A stretch of 64,000 bases of DNA from Pseudomonadota bacterium (GCA_003576765.1 QEVP01000003.1:62001-126000), one strand, 5' to 3'; shown: positions 49,538-59,251, counted from the stretch's first letter. A program made the numbers and translations. The notes: generated by a model not told the origin, from the sequence alone.

Positions 49538-50835
49538 ATCACGCGGCGGGCTTGCGCGACGCGGGTTGCCAGCACCGTATCGATGCGGCGGCCGTCGAGA
49601 TCGACCACCTCGAAGCGCCAGCCGTGGGCGTCGAAACTGTCGCCGGCCTTGGGGATCGCGCCGAAATTCTGCAGCATGAAGCCGGCGGCGGTGTGATAGG
49701 GGCGCGACAGCGGGACCGGAATGCCGAGCAGGTCGGCGAACTCGTCGGCCGGCATCCAGCCCTGGATCAGATAGGAGCCGTCGGCGCGCTTGACCGCCGG
49801 CGCCTCCGCCGGGCCTTCCTCGGTGTGAAAACTGCCGACGATGGATTCCAGGATGTCGGCGCTGGTCACCACGCCCTGGAAGCTGCCGTACTCGTCGTGC
49901 ACCAGCCCCATATGCACCGGCGACGACCGCAGGATCGCCAGCACGTCGCGCGCGTCCGCCGATTCCGGGATCACCGGCACCTCGCGCACCAGCGTGCGGA
50001 TATCCGGCATCGCGCCGGCCATGCAGGCGTCGAGCAGGTCCTTGGCCTGCACCACGCCGAGCGCATCGTCGCGGTTGCCGTCGAACACCGGCAGGCGCGA
50101 GTGCGGGCTTGCCGTGATGGCGGCACGGATCGCCTCCGGCGGCTCGGCGAGGTCGATCAGATCGACTTCGGGGCGCGGCGTCATCACTGCGCCGACCGGG
50201 CGATCGCCGAGCCGCATCACGCCGGCGATCATCTCCTTTTCGCCGGGCTCGAGCACGCCTGCGTCCTCGGCCTCGCGCACCAGCGAGCGGATCTCCTCCT
50301 CGGTCACCTTCTCGTCGGCCTCGCCACCCTGCCCGAGCACGCGCAGGATCAGCTTGCCCGACACGTCGAGCAGCCACACCACCGGCGAGGAGATGCGCGC
50401 CAGCCACGTCATCGCCGGCGCCACCTTGACCGCCACCGATTCCGGATTGCGCAGCGCGATCTGCTTCGGCACCAGCTCGCCGACGATCAGCGAGGCATAG
50501 GTGATGATGCCGACCACAGCGCCGACGCCGAGCGTATCGGCCAGCCCCTTGGCAAGCCCCATCTCCATCAGCCACTGGCTCAGCCGCTGGCCGAGCGTGG
50601 CACCGGAAAAGGCACCCGACAGCACGCCGACCAGCGTGATGCCGATCTGCACCGTCGAAAGGAACTTGCCGGGATCGGAGGCAAGCGTCAGCGCGCGGCG
50701 CGCGCCCTTGACGCCCTTTTCGGCGAGCCCGGCGAGCCGCGCCGGGCGAGACGAGACGATGGCCAGCTCCGACATCGCGAGCAGGCCGTTGAGGACGATC
50801 AGGACCGTAACGATCCCGAGTTCGAGTGCAAACAT
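49534..50835 (-). CDS. Hemolysin-family CNNM/CBS membrane protein
   Basis: 433 aa with an N-terminal DUF21/CNNM membrane domain (LIVLNGLLAMSELAIVSSRPARL), two CBS domains (AVMTPRPEVDLIDLAEPPEAI ... HDEYGSFQGVVTSADILESIVG) and a C-terminal CorC_HlyC domain. It is predicted to move divalent cations such as Mg2+. It is a paralogue in domain layout to the protein at 32713, which lacks the membrane domain. It is divergent from prpE with a 268-nt gap in which I see no distinct element. Confidence 0.9.
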   Translation of the reverse strand: MFALELGIVTVLIVLNGLLAMSELAIVSSRPARLAGLAEKGVKGARRALTLASDPGKFLSTVQIGITLVGVLSGAFSGATLGQRLSQWLMEMGLAKGLADTLGVGAVVGIITYASLIVGELVPKQIALRNPESVAVKVAPAMTWLARISSPVVWLLDVSGKLILRVLGQGGEADEKVTEEEIRSLVREAEDAGVLEPGEKEMIAGVMRLGDRPVGAVMTPRPEVDLIDLAEPPEAIRAAITASPHSRLPVFDGNRDDALGVVQAKDLLDACMAGAMPDIRTLVREVPVIPESADARDVLAILRSSPVHMGLVHDEYGSFQGVVTSADILESIVGSFHTEEGPAEAPAVKRADGSYLIQGWMPADEFADLLGIPVPLSRPYHTAAGFMLQNFGAIPKAGDSFDAHGWRFEVVDLDGRRIDTVLATRVAQARRVI

Positions 50836-51103
50836 AATGGCCAGCAGATACCAGATTGCGGCGGGGGCCGTGCAGTCAAAAAATGGGCCCGTAAATTAGC
50901 AAGCAATTCCAGCCTATTAGATGACGGCGCGGGCGATGCCGGTATTTCTTGCGGGACACTTAGCCGAAGGGCGTAAGCGCTCCCGGCTTGCAACGGCGCC
51001 GCGCCGGGTTCATGCGGAAGCCACGCGGCGGAGCGCCGCCGCGTCAAGGCCGTGCTGTGCTTTCCACGGGCACGGCGATAAGCTACGCGCCGGAGGTTTC
51101 GCC

Positions 51104-53014
51104 ATGAACATTCATCCCGCCAGCCGCTATCACGACGTCTATGCGCGCTCGATGCAGGACCCGGAGGGGTTCTGGGCCGACGCGGCGCGCGCTATCGACT
51201 GGATCGAGCCGGCGAAGAAGGTGTTCGATGCCTCGCAGGGCCTGTACGGCCGCTGGTTCGCCGGCGCCGTGGTCAATACCTGCTACAACGCGCTCGACCG
51301 TCACGTCGCCGGCGGCCGCGCCGACCAGCTCGCGCTGATCCACGACTCCCCGCTGACCAACAGCGTTTCCAGGTTTACCTACGCCGAAATGCTGCGCGAG
51401 GTGAAAACCTTTGCGGCGATCCTGCAGGATTTCGATGTCGCCAAGGGCGACCGCGTGGTCATCTACATGCCACTGGTGCCGGAAGCGATGGTGGCGATGC
51501 TCGCCTGCGCCCGCATCGGCGCCATCCACTCGGTGGTGTTCGGCGGCTTTGCCGCCAAGGAACTGGCCACCCGCATCGACGACGCCAAGCCGAAGCTGGT
51601 GCTGTCGGCAAGCTGCGGCATCGAGCCCGGCCGCATCGTCGCCTACAAGCCGCTGCTCGACGACGCCATCAAGCTCGCCGCGCACAAGCCGCCGGCCTGC
51701 ATCGTCCTGCAGCGGCCGCAGCAACCTTGCGACCTCATCAAGGGCCGCGACTACGACTGGGCGGACCTGCGCAGCGCAGCGCTGGCAGCGAACAAAAGCG
51801 CGGACTGCGTGCCGATGCTGGCGACCGATCCGCTCTACATCCTCTATACGTCGGGCACCACCGGCGTGCCGAAGGGCGTGGTGCGCGACAACGGCGGCCA
51901 CCTCGTCGCCATCAACTGGTCGATGCAGAACCTCTATGGCGTCAAGCCGGGCGAGGTGTGGTGGTGCGGCTCCGACATCGGCTGGGTGGTCGGGCACAGC
52001 TACATCGTCTACGGCCCGCTGTTCAACGGCAATACCTCGATCATGTACGAGGGCAAGCCGATCGGCACCCCCGACGCCGGTGCGTTCTGGCGCGTCATCT
52101 CGCAGCACAAGGCGGCGGCCTTCTTCACCGCGCCGACCGCGTTCCGCGCCATCAAGAAGGAAGACCCCAACGGCGAGTTCATTCGGAAGTACGACCTGTC
52201 GCACTTCCGCACCCTGTTTCTGGCCGGCGAGCGCGGCGATCCGCCGACCATCGAATGGGCCGAGAAGCAGTTGAAGGTGCCGGTGATCGATCACTGGTGG
52301 CAGACCGAGACCGGCTGGTGCATCGCCGGCAACCCGGTCGGGCTCGGGCAACTACCGGTCAAGCACGGCTCGCCGACGGTCGCCATGCCCGGCTACAGGA
52401 TCGAGGTGGTGGACGAATCGACCAAGCCGGTGCCTGCCGGCACCATGGGGTCGATCGTCATCAAGCTGCCGCTGCCGCCGGGCTGCCTGCCGACGCTGTG
52501 GCAGCAGGACGAGCGCTGCAAGGAAGCCTACTTCAACGAGTTCCCGGGCTACTACAAGACGGCGGACGCCGGCTATATCGACGAGGATGGCTACGTCTTC
52601 GTCATGGGCCGCACCGACGACATCATCAACGTCGCCGGCCACCGGCTCTCGACCGGCGGCATGGAGGAAATTCTCGCCTCGCACCCGGACGTCGCCGAAT
52701 GCGCGGTGCTCGGCATCAAGGACCCGCTGAAAGGCGAGGTGCCGTGCGGCTTCCTGGTGCTGAAGGCAGGCACGGACAAGTCGCCCGCCGAGATCGAGAA
52801 GGAAGTGGTGGCGCTGGTGCGCGAGAAGCTCGGGCCGGTCGCCGCGTTCAAGCTCGCAATCACGGTGGCGCGGCTGCCCAAGACGCGCTCCGGCAAAATC
52901 CTGCGCGGCACCATGAAGAAGATCGCCGACGGCGATCCATGGGCGCTGCCGGCGACCATCGAGGACCCCAAGGCGCTCGACGAAATCACCGATGCGCTGA
53001 AGAGCCGGGCTTAA
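51104..53014 (+). CDS. prpE: Propionyl-CoA synthetase PrpE
   Basis: A 636-aa acyl-CoA synthetase. The ATP site YILYTSGTTGVPKGVVRDNGG has the PrpE-type VRDNGGH. The start RYHDVYARSMQDPEGFWADAA is also specific to PrpE. The C-terminal catalytic Lys is in KTRSGKILRGTMKKIA, a site often controlled by acetylation. A GGAGGT ribosome site lies 8 nt upstream of the ATG. It is followed by a strong terminator. Confidence 0.93.
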   Translation: MNIHPASRYHDVYARSMQDPEGFWADAARAIDWIEPAKKVFDASQGLYGRWFAGAVVNTCYNALDRHVAGGRADQLALIHDSPLTNSVSRFTYAEMLREVKTFAAILQDFDVAKGDRVVIYMPLVPEAMVAMLACARIGAIHSVVFGGFAAKELATRIDDAKPKLVLSASCGIEPGRIVAYKPLLDDAIKLAAHKPPACIVLQRPQQPCDLIKGRDYDWADLRSAALAANKSADCVPMLATDPLYILYTSGTTGVPKGVVRDNGGHLVAINWSMQNLYGVKPGEVWWCGSDIGWVVGHSYIVYGPLFNGNTSIMYEGKPIGTPDAGAFWRVISQHKAAAFFTAPTAFRAIKKEDPNGEFIRKYDLSHFRTLFLAGERGDPPTIEWAEKQLKVPVIDHWWQTETGWCIAGNPVGLGQLPVKHGSPTVAMPGYRIEVVDESTKPVPAGTMGSIVIKLPLPPGCLPTLWQQDERCKEAYFNEFPGYYKTADAGYIDEDGYVFVMGRTDDIINVAGHRLSTGGMEEILASHPDVAECAVLGIKDPLKGEVPCGFLVLKAGTDKSPAEIEKEVVALVREKLGPVAAFKLAITVARLPKTRSGKILRGTMKKIADGDPWALPATIEDPKALDEITDALKSRA

Positions 53015-53040
53015 CGGCTAACTTTTCCATTGTGACAAGA

Positions 53041-53067
53041 AAGGCCCGCCGCGAACCGGCGGGCCTT
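53041..53067 (+). terminator. Terminator after prpE
   Basis: AAGGCCCGCC, 7 nt, GGCGGGCCTT: a 10-bp GC-rich stem 27 nt after the prpE stop. It is followed by a short T-containing run (TTCAATTG). Confidence 0.75.
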
Positions 53068-53199
53068 CAATTGCCTGGCTGCAAAGCAGCCAAGCCGGCG
53101 GTTCATGGCGCGACTTTGCCGCCGATGGCGCGTCCGCCCTACAAAACCCTCAATCGCCGCCGAAGCGATGCCCGTCCCCGCCGCAACCCGGATGTTCCG

Positions 53200-53469
53200 A
53201 TGCCGTCTATCGCCCGCTGCCTGCCGCTCGTGGTACTCGCCGGCCTGACCATTTCCGGCTGCGCGCAGCTTGAACGCAAAACCGATCCTGCCGCCACGGC
53301 GAGCGCGGCGCAGGACGACGATGCCTATTGCCGCAAGGAAGCCGGCGAGCCGGGCTCGTCGCGCTATGCCGAATGTCTCAAGGTGCGCGACGAGAAGCGC
53401 GCCGTTCACGATACCCGGATCGAGCGCACCCACCGTCACCTGAGCGAGCAGATGCTCAACGGGCGCTGA
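53200..53469 (+). CDS. Small lipoprotein (89 aa)
   Basis: The signal peptide ends in a lipobox, VVLAGLTISGC, so Cys is likely lipidated. The mature part is short and charged, with cysteines in DDAYCRKEAGEPGSSRYAEC and a helical end (RTHRHLSEQMLNGR). It has the feel of a small outer-membrane-linked protein of unknown role. It is convergent with trcR, 3 nt apart. Confidence 0.7.
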   Translation: MPSIARCLPLVVLAGLTISGCAQLERKTDPAATASAAQDDDAYCRKEAGEPGSSRYAECLKVRDEKRAVHDTRIERTHRHLSEQMLNGR

Positions 53470-53472
53470 CCG

Positions 53473-54168
53473 TCACTCCTCGTCGTCGGCCTTCTTGCCG
53501 CCGATGGTCTTGAGCTTGGCGAACACCGCATCGACGTTGAGATCGTCGCCGCCGGCCGCCGCGGGCGCGGCGTCCTCGTCCTTGCGCGTGGTCTCAGAGG
53601 CCGGCAGCAGCGTCGCGCCGCCGTATTGCTGCGCCGTCGGCTTCTCCTTGGCGGCGCGCTGCACCTCGAAATCCAGTTCGATCTGCGAGCACAGCCCCAG
53701 CGTCACCGGGTCCATCGGGGTCAGCGCCGAGGCGTTCCAGTGGGTGCGGTCGCGCACGCTGGCGATCGTCGTCTTGGTGGTGCCGACGAGCCGCATGATC
53801 TGCGCATCCTTCAGTTCGGGATGGTTGCGCACCAGCCACAAAATGGCGCTCGGCCGCTCGTGGCGGCGCGACACCGGGGTGTAGCGGGGACCGCGCTTCT
53901 TCTTGGCCTCGGGCAGGCGGACCTTGGTTTCGCTGAGCTTGAGGCGATAGTCCGGATCCTTCTCGCCGCGCTCGATTTCCTCGCGGGTCAACTGGCCGGT
54001 CGAGATCGGGTCCATGCCCTTGATGCCCTGGGCGGCGTCGCCGTCGGCGATGGCGCGCACCTCCAGCGGGTGCATCTTGCAGAAGTCGGCGACCTGGTCG
54101 AACGACAGCGCCGTGTTATCGACCAGCCAGACCGCGGTCGCTTTCGGCATCAGGGGCGCATTGCTCAT
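53473..54168 (-). CDS. trcR: Cell cycle transcriptional regulator TrcR (DUF1013)
   Basis: A 231-aa DUF1013 protein: MPKATAVWLVDNTALSFDQVADFC, then MHPLEVRAIADGDAAQGIKG, PRYTPVSRRHERPSAILWLV and KDAQIMRLVGTTKTTIASVR with a helix-turn-helix look. In Caulobacter this family (TrcR) follows RNA polymerase and controls the cell cycle. The start at 54168 has AGGAG about 8 nt upstream. It is divergent from ispH over a 218-nt gap that must hold both promoters. Confidence 0.9.
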   Translation of the reverse strand: MSNAPLMPKATAVWLVDNTALSFDQVADFCKMHPLEVRAIADGDAAQGIKGMDPISTGQLTREEIERGEKDPDYRLKLSETKVRLPEAKKKRGPRYTPVSRRHERPSAILWLVRNHPELKDAQIMRLVGTTKTTIASVRDRTHWNASALTPMDPVTLGLCSQIELDFEVQRAAKEKPTAQQYGGATLLPASETTRKDEDAAPAAAGGDDLNVDAVFAKLKTIGGKKADDEE

Positions 54169-54386
54169 GGCAAATCTCCTTTGTGCCTCGCCCACCTCGT
54201 GTCAGGAGGCGAAGCCGTCGGGTCACTCGACGATGACGGGATTCCGCTCTTATATACGCTCGCCCCCCTGATCGGCGCAATGGGGCCGAGAGGCGGCCTT
54301 GACAGGGCCGCAAAGCTCGCCCAATTGCTGGTGAAACGACCGTTCCCTGCCCGCCGGTCCGGGAGATTCGGTCCGGGGTCCCCGAC

Positions 54387-55352
54387 ATGCAGGCCAAACC
54401 GCCCCTGAAAGTCGTCCTGTGCTCCCCGCGCGGCTTCTGCGCCGGGGTGGTCCGGGCCATCGATACCGTTGAAAAGGCGCTGGAACTTTACGGCGCCCCG
54501 GTCTACGTTCGCCACGAGATCGTCCATAACCGCTACGTCGTGGACAGCCTGCGCGCCAAGGGCGCCATTTTCGTCGAGGAACTGGCCGAAATCCCCGATA
54601 CCAATGCCCCGGTGGTGTTTTCGGCTCACGGCGTGCCGAAATCGGTTCCGAGCGAGGCCGAGCAGCGCAACTTCTTCTCGCTCGACGCCACCTGCCCGCT
54701 GGTCACGAAAGTTCACCGCGAGGCGGCGATCCACTTCAAACGCGGCCGCGAAATCCTGCTGATCGGCCATTCCCACCACCCCGAGGTGGTCGGCACGCTG
54801 GGCCAGCTTCCGGCCGGCGCCGTGACGCTGATCGAGACCGCGGCGGATGCCGAAAACTACCTGCCGAAGGATCCCGGCAACCTCGCTTTCGTCACCCAGA
54901 CCACGCTGTCGATCGACGACACCGCCGAGATCGTCGCGGTGCTGCGCCGGCGCTTTCCCGACATCAACGGCCCGCATAAGAAGGACATCTGCTACGCCAC
55001 CACCAACCGCCAGCTCGCGGTGAAGAAGGTGGCGCCGGTGGTCGATGCCCTGATCGTGGTCGGCGCCCCCAACTCGTCGAACTCGCAGCGGCTGCGCGAG
55101 GTGGCGGAGCGCGAGGGCTGCCCGCTGACCGTGCTGGCGCAGCGCGCCACCGACATCGACTGGGAACGGTTCGCCAGCATCACAAGCCTCGGCATCACCG
55201 CCGGCGCCTCTGCGCCCGAGGTGATCGTCGAAGAGATCATGGACGCGTTCGCCGAGCGTTTCGAACTCAAGGTGGAAACCGTGTCGGCCGCGGAGGAGGA
55301 CGAGTTCTTCCCGCTGCCGCGCCCGTTGCGGCCCGAACGCGCGGCTGAATAG
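54387..55352 (+). CDS. ispH: 4-hydroxy-3-methylbut-2-enyl diphosphate reductase IspH
   Basis: A 321-aa [4Fe-4S] enzyme, last step of the MEP isoprenoid pathway. The three cluster cysteines are in [24 protein letters not shown] and [10 protein letters not shown]. The catalytic Glu/His/Asn regions ([23 protein letters not shown]) are intact. It is followed by thrB after 21 nt and rnhA in overlap, a frequent order in this order of bacteria. Confidence 0.95.
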   Translation: MQAKPPLKVVLCSPRGFCAGVVRAIDTVEKALELYGAPVYVRHEIVHNRYVVDSLRAKGAIFVEELAEIPDTNAPVVFSAHGVPKSVPSEAEQRNFFSLDATCPLVTKVHREAAIHFKRGREILLIGHSHHPEVVGTLGQLPAGAVTLIETAADAENYLPKDPGNLAFVTQTTLSIDDTAEIVAVLRRRFPDINGPHKKDICYATTNRQLAVKKVAPVVDALIVVGAPNSSNSQRLREVAEREGCPLTVLAQRATDIDWERFASITSLGITAGASAPEVIVEEIMDAFAERFELKVETVSAAEEDEFFPLPRPLRPERAAE

Positions 55353-55373
55353 GTCGAGCTGAACAGGTTATAA

Positions 55374-56354
55374 ATGGCCGTCTATACCGATGTCTCCGCC
55401 GAGGAGCTTGCGGACTTTCTCGGCGGCTACGACATCGGCGAGCTGTTGTCCTACAAGGGCATCGCCGAAGGCGTCGAGAACTCCAACTTCCTGTTGCGAA
55501 CCTCGCAAGGCTCGTTCTTCCTCACCCTCTATGAAAAACGGGTGGCGAGCGCCGATCTGCCGTTCTTCCTCGGCCTGATGGCGCATCTCGCCGCGCGCGG
55601 CATCACCTGCCCGCAGCCGGTCAGGACCCGCGACGGCACCGTGCTCGGCGAACTGGCCGGACGCCCCGCGGCGATCATCGATTTCCTCGAAGGGGTGTGG
55701 CCGCGCCGGCCGAACGCCACCCATTGCGCCGCCGTGGGCGAGGCGCTCGCGAAGATGCACATCGCGGGCCTCGATTTCGGCATGCGGCGCGCCAATGCGC
55801 TGTCCGTCAAAAGCTGGAGGCCGCTGTTCCTGTCGGCCGAGAGCCGTGCCGACGACGTCAAGCCTGGGCTTCGAGGGCTGATCGCCGACGAACTCGACCA
55901 TCTCGAACGCAACTGGCGCTGCGACCTGCCGCAGGGCGTGATCCATGCCGATCTGTTTCCCGACAACGTGCTGTTCATCGGCGACCGGCTGTCCGGCCTG
56001 ATCGATTTCTACTTCGCCTGCAACGACGTGCTCGCCTACGACGTGGCGATCTGTCTCAACGCCTGGTGCTTCGAGCCCGACCACGCCTTCAACGTCACCA
56101 AGGCACGCGCCTTCCTCGACGCCTACGAGCGGGCGCGGCCGTTGTCGGCGGCGGAGCGCGACGCGCTGCCGCTGTTGGCACGGGGGGCGGCGCTGCGCTT
56201 TCTGCTGACGCGACTGGTGGACTGGCTCGACGTGCCGCCGGGCGCGCTGGTCAAGCCCAAGGACCCGCTCGAATACGCCCGCAAGCTGCGCTTCCACCAG
56301 GGCGTTGCAACCATGCGCGACTACGGTGTCGTGCAGCCGGGACAGATCGCGTGA
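55374..56354 (+). CDS. thrB: Homoserine kinase ThrB (APH-fold type)
   Basis: A 326-aa homoserine kinase of the aminoglycoside-phosphotransferase-like type found in alphaproteobacteria and pseudomonads, not the GHMP type. It starts [20 protein letters not shown]. The catalytic loop is [14 protein letters not shown] and the metal Asp is in [11 protein letters not shown]. It overlaps rnhA (GTGA). Confidence 0.93.
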   Translation: MAVYTDVSAEELADFLGGYDIGELLSYKGIAEGVENSNFLLRTSQGSFFLTLYEKRVASADLPFFLGLMAHLAARGITCPQPVRTRDGTVLGELAGRPAAIIDFLEGVWPRRPNATHCAAVGEALAKMHIAGLDFGMRRANALSVKSWRPLFLSAESRADDVKPGLRGLIADELDHLERNWRCDLPQGVIHADLFPDNVLFIGDRLSGLIDFYFACNDVLAYDVAICLNAWCFEPDHAFNVTKARAFLDAYERARPLSAAERDALPLLARGAALRFLLTRLVDWLDVPPGALVKPKDPLEYARKLRFHQGVATMRDYGVVQPGQIA

Positions 56355-56812
56355 GCGCGGCGCCGACCGTCTCCATTTTCACCGATGGCGCCTGCTCGGG
56401 CAATCCGGGGCCGGGCGGCTTCGGCGCCATTTTGCGCTTCGGCACCATCGAGAAGGAGTTGAGTGGCGGCGAGGCAATGACCACCAACAACCGCATGGAG
56501 TTGCTGGCGGCCATCACGGCGCTGGAAGCCCTGAAGAAGCCGTGCTCGATCGACCTCTATACCGACAGCCAGTATCTGCGCTCCGGCATCTCGAGCTGGA
56601 TCCACGGCTGGAAGAAGAACGGCTGGCGCACCGCCGACAAGAAGCCGGTCAAGAACATCGACCTGTGGCAGCGGCTCGACGCCGCGCTGGCTCCCCACGA
56701 GGTGCGCTGGCACTGGGTCAAGGGCCATGCCGGCCATCCCGAGAACGAGCGCGCCGACCAGCTCGCGCGTGACGGGCTTGCCAGGGCACGGCTCAATCCG
56801 GCGGGCGCGTAG
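56351..56812 (+). CDS. rnhA: Ribonuclease HI
   Basis: A 153-aa enzyme that cuts RNA in RNA-DNA hybrids. The four acidic catalytic residues are seen in [37 protein letters not shown] and [10 protein letters not shown]. The GTG start overlaps the thrB stop. Confidence 0.94.
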   Translation: MSAAPTVSIFTDGACSGNPGPGGFGAILRFGTIEKELSGGEAMTTNNRMELLAAITALEALKKPCSIDLYTDSQYLRSGISSWIHGWKKNGWRTADKKPVKNIDLWQRLDAALAPHEVRWHWVKGHAGHPENERADQLARDGLARARLNPAGA

Positions 56813-56980
56813 AGCTTTTCCGCTTCTGATGGAATCAGAAGCGGAGCTCTAGATTATTGTTTTGACGCGTTTTCTTAGCGCGAACCGGCCGACGCCGGCC
56901 AAAGCCGGCTCTGGCCGGCGTAGGCCGGTTTCCACCCTCGGGTCAAGCCCGAGGGCATGCTTCGCTCGAAAACGCTCTAG
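56811..56980. repeat. Composite intergenic repeat with nested elements
   Basis: It begins with a near-perfect palindrome (TCCGCTTCTGAT, GGA, ATCAGAAGCGGA at 56819-56845, flanked by AGAGCT and AGCTCT). Next come TTTTGACGCGTTTTCTTAGC and, at the far end, CTTCGCTCGAAAACGCTCTAG (read in two parts), as in a dispersed element of this group. Between CGAACCGG and CTTCGCTCG lies inserted material: a 10-nt-spaced CCGGC array (56884-56929) and a CCCTCGGG-TCAAG-CCCGAGGG palindrome (56935-56955). It lies between convergent genes and could end transcription on both strands. I see no gene in it. Confidence 0.6.
56884..56929. repeat. Five CCGG-centred units at exact 10-nt spacing
   Basis: (A/G)CCGG(C/T) occurs at 56884, 56894, 56904, 56914 and 56924, each separated by four variable bases. 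The strict period of 10 nt, close to one helical turn, is unusual in this window. It forms alternative hairpins because each unit is self-complementary. Confidence 0.7.
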
Positions 56981-56996
56981 CCGCCGGATCGCTCGC

Positions 56997-57482
56997 TCAG
57001 AGCTGTTGCAGCAGCGTATCGCCGCCCGACACCTCGACCTTGCCAGGGCTTTCCTCGACGTTGAGCTTTTCGACCACGCCGTCCTTCACCAGCATCGAAT
57101 AACGCTTCGAGCGCAGGCCGAGACCGTTACCCGACCCGTCGAAGGTCAGGCCGACCGCCTTGGCGAAGTCGGCGTTGCCGTCGGCCAGAAACAGCACCTC
57201 GTCCTTCAGATCGGTGTCGCGTTTCCATGCCTTCATCACGAACACGTCGTTGACCGACACCACCGCGATAGCGTCGACACCCTTGGCCTTGATGGCGGCG
57301 GCGTTCATGGTGATGCTCGGCATGTGCATCTTGTGGCAGGTGCCGGTATAGGCGCCGGGCACCGCAAACAACGCCACGGTCTTGCCCTTGAAGATGTCGT
57401 CGGTGGTTTTCGCCTGCGGGCCGTCGTCCGTCATGATCCGGAAGGTGGCCTGCGGCAGCCGTTCGCCCTGCTTGATCGTCAT
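56997..57482 (-). CDS. Peroxiredoxin (Prx5/AhpE-like, redoxin family)
   Basis: A 161-aa thiol peroxidase of the type-5 group: KTVALFAVPGAYTGTCHKMH with the peroxidatic Cys in PGAYTGTC, and VDAIAVVSVNDVFVMKAWKR. The ending SGGDTLLQQL is typical. The start MTIKQGERLP (57482) matches the family; an ATG 24 nt upstream is the alternative. A resolving Cys is not obvious, so a 1-Cys or glutaredoxin-coupled mechanism is likely. Confidence 0.9.
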   Translation of the reverse strand: MTIKQGERLPQATFRIMTDDGPQAKTTDDIFKGKTVALFAVPGAYTGTCHKMHMPSITMNAAAIKAKGVDAIAVVSVNDVFVMKAWKRDTDLKDEVLFLADGNADFAKAVGLTFDGSGNGLGLRSKRYSMLVKDGVVEKLNVEESPGKVEVSGGDTLLQQL

Positions 57483-57726
57483 GCCTTTGGTCCCTGTGAT
57501 CGCCATGAATGGTGAGGTGAATGGTGCGATGGCGCGCCTGTGGCGAAGCGCGCCGCTTCCGATACCTCGCTGCGGACGGGCCGCACGTCAAGGTGAAAAA
57601 ATGGAGCCTACCGAAGGCGCCAACCGCTGGTGTGGGGTGAACAACCCGCCGTTTCCATCCATCCGCACGACGGCGGGACGGATAACGATGGGCACAGAAT
57701 TTGGGCGACGATCCGATGAGAGGTTT

Positions 57727-57771
57727 TGGCGCACCCGACACGATTCGAACGTGTGACCTTTGCCTTCGGAG
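57727..57771 (-). other. Attachment-site core: 3' fragment of a tRNA-Arg (CCG) gene
   Basis: On the minus strand these 45 nt read as the 3' part of a tRNA: anticodon loop CTCCGAA, 5-nt stem, variable loop AGGTC, T-stem ACACG / CGTGT around TTCGAAT, acceptor strand CGGGTGC, G, CCA. The sequence that should be the 5' half does not pair and is not tRNA-like. This is the expected left junction of an island inserted at a tRNA 3' end; the integrase gene starts 125 nt away. An intact copy should lie at the far right end of the island, outside the window. Confidence 0.8.
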
Positions 57772-57895
57772 CAATTTGTCCTGGCTATCCGAAATGCACG
57801 CTAGGACACGCCATGATACTACAACCCGACTTTCATCCGGCTGCTTCCGTGGTGCTTCCGCGGAAACAGCCCGCTCTCCAGGGGGAAATCGCGTA

Positions 57896-59251
57896 ATGGC
57901 CAAGCTCACGAAACGAGTCGTGGATGCTGCCGTAGCCCGCGAGAAGGACTACTTCATCTGGGACGACGAACTTCCCGGCTTCGGCCTTCGCATCTTCGCG
58001 TCCGGTAAACGCAGCTACCTTATCCAATACCGCGCCGCAGGTCGAACCCGCCGCTTCACAATCGGCCTTCATGGCGTGTGGACGGCGGAGACAGCCCGGC
58101 AGGAAGCTAAGGTGCAACTCGGTCGCGTCGCACAGGGTGATAACCCCTCCGAGGAACGCCTGCTGGATCATCAGGCGATCACCGTCAAAGAACTGTGCGC
58201 GATGTATCTCAAGGACCTCGAAGCCGGTCTCATTCTCGGAAAGGGAGGCCGACCGAAAAAGGCAACGACCATCGTCAGCGATACCGGTCGCATTCATCGA
58301 CACATCATTCCGCTGATCGGCACGCGCCGGGTAAAGGATCTCGTCAAAGCCGACATGACCAAGGTGTTGAAGGACATCATGGCGGGCAAGACGGCAGTGT
58401 CGGTGAAGACCAAGAAGCTGCGCGGCAAGTCCGTCGTGACAGGCGGCGCCGGTACGGCCACGCGGACGCTCGGACTCGTCGGCGGCATTTTCACCTACGC
58501 CATGGAGGCAGGGATCATCACGGCCAATCCCGTGCACGGCATCCGCAAGCCCAAGGACAATGTCCGCGACCGTCGTCTCACCGAGGCGGAGTACCGCACG
58601 CTCGGCGAGATTCTGCGCGAAGCGGCCGAAACCCCGAAATATGGGATAACGGTCGAGATCATCCGACAGATCGCGCTCACCGGCTGCCGCCGAAGCGAGA
58701 TGATCGGTCTCAAGTGGACCGAGGCGGACACTGACGCGAGCTGCATGCGTCTGGAGGATAGTAAGGAAGGCGCCTCCATCCGTCCTATCGGCCTCGCCGT
58801 GGTCGAGTATCTAGAGGAACGCCGCAAGACCGCGACGGGCAGCTATGTCTTCCCCGGCCAGGGCGAGGACAACGCCTTTGGCGGATTCCCCAATCACTGG
58901 CGGCAGATTTTCCGGGACTCGCCGCTGGCAGATGTAACGCCGCACGTCCTGCGTCACAGCTTCGCCAGCATCGCAAACGATCTCGGCTTCACCGAGGTCA
59001 CCATCGCCGCGCTGGTCGGTCACTCAAAGGGGACCGTCACGAGCAAATACATCCATTCGCTCGACACCGCCCTCATCATGGCCGCCGACACTATCTCCGG
59101 CTACGTTCAGGGGCTGCTCGATGGGGTCAAGTTCAAGCAGACCGCCTACGCTCTAGATCGGAATTCCCGAAAGGCCGCACTTTCTCACTTCCTCAAGAAG
59201 GCGGTGGAAGACCCCAGCGGGGACAGACAAGATTTGCCCTTGGCCGCTTAG
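57896..59251 (+). CDS. int: Tyrosine recombinase (site-specific integrase)
   Basis: A 451-aa integrase. The N-terminal DUF4102-like domain reads YFIWDDELPGFGLRIFASGK. The catalytic domain has R265 (TGCRRSEM), H350 and R353 (PHVLRHSF), the GHSKGTVTSKY block and nucleophile Y385. All key residues are present, so it is likely active. It reads away from the tRNA-derived core into the island. The start MAKLTKRVVDAA was chosen over a longer frame that runs through the attachment core. Confidence 0.93.
   Translation: MAKLTKRVVDAAVAREKDYFIWDDELPGFGLRIFASGKRSYLIQYRAAGRTRRFTIGLHGVWTAETARQEAKVQLGRVAQGDNPSEERLLDHQAITVKELCAMYLKDLEAGLILGKGGRPKKATTIVSDTGRIHRHIIPLIGTRRVKDLVKADMTKVLKDIMAGKTAVSVKTKKLRGKSVVTGGAGTATRTLGLVGGIFTYAMEAGIITANPVHGIRKPKDNVRDRRLTEAEYRTLGEILREAAETPKYGITVEIIRQIALTGCRRSEMIGLKWTEADTDASCMRLEDSKEGASIRPIGLAVVEYLEERRKTATGSYVFPGQGEDNAFGGFPNHWRQIFRDSPLADVTPHVLRHSFASIANDLGFTEVTIAALVGHSKGTVTSKYIHSLDTALIMAADTISGYVQGLLDGVKFKQTAYALDRNSRKAALSHFLKKAVEDPSGDRQDLPLAA

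Noticed and set aside
57721..57816. A complete tRNA-Arg gene
   Set aside because: Only the half from the anticodon loop to CCA folds. The other half does not form the acceptor, D or 5' anticodon stems.
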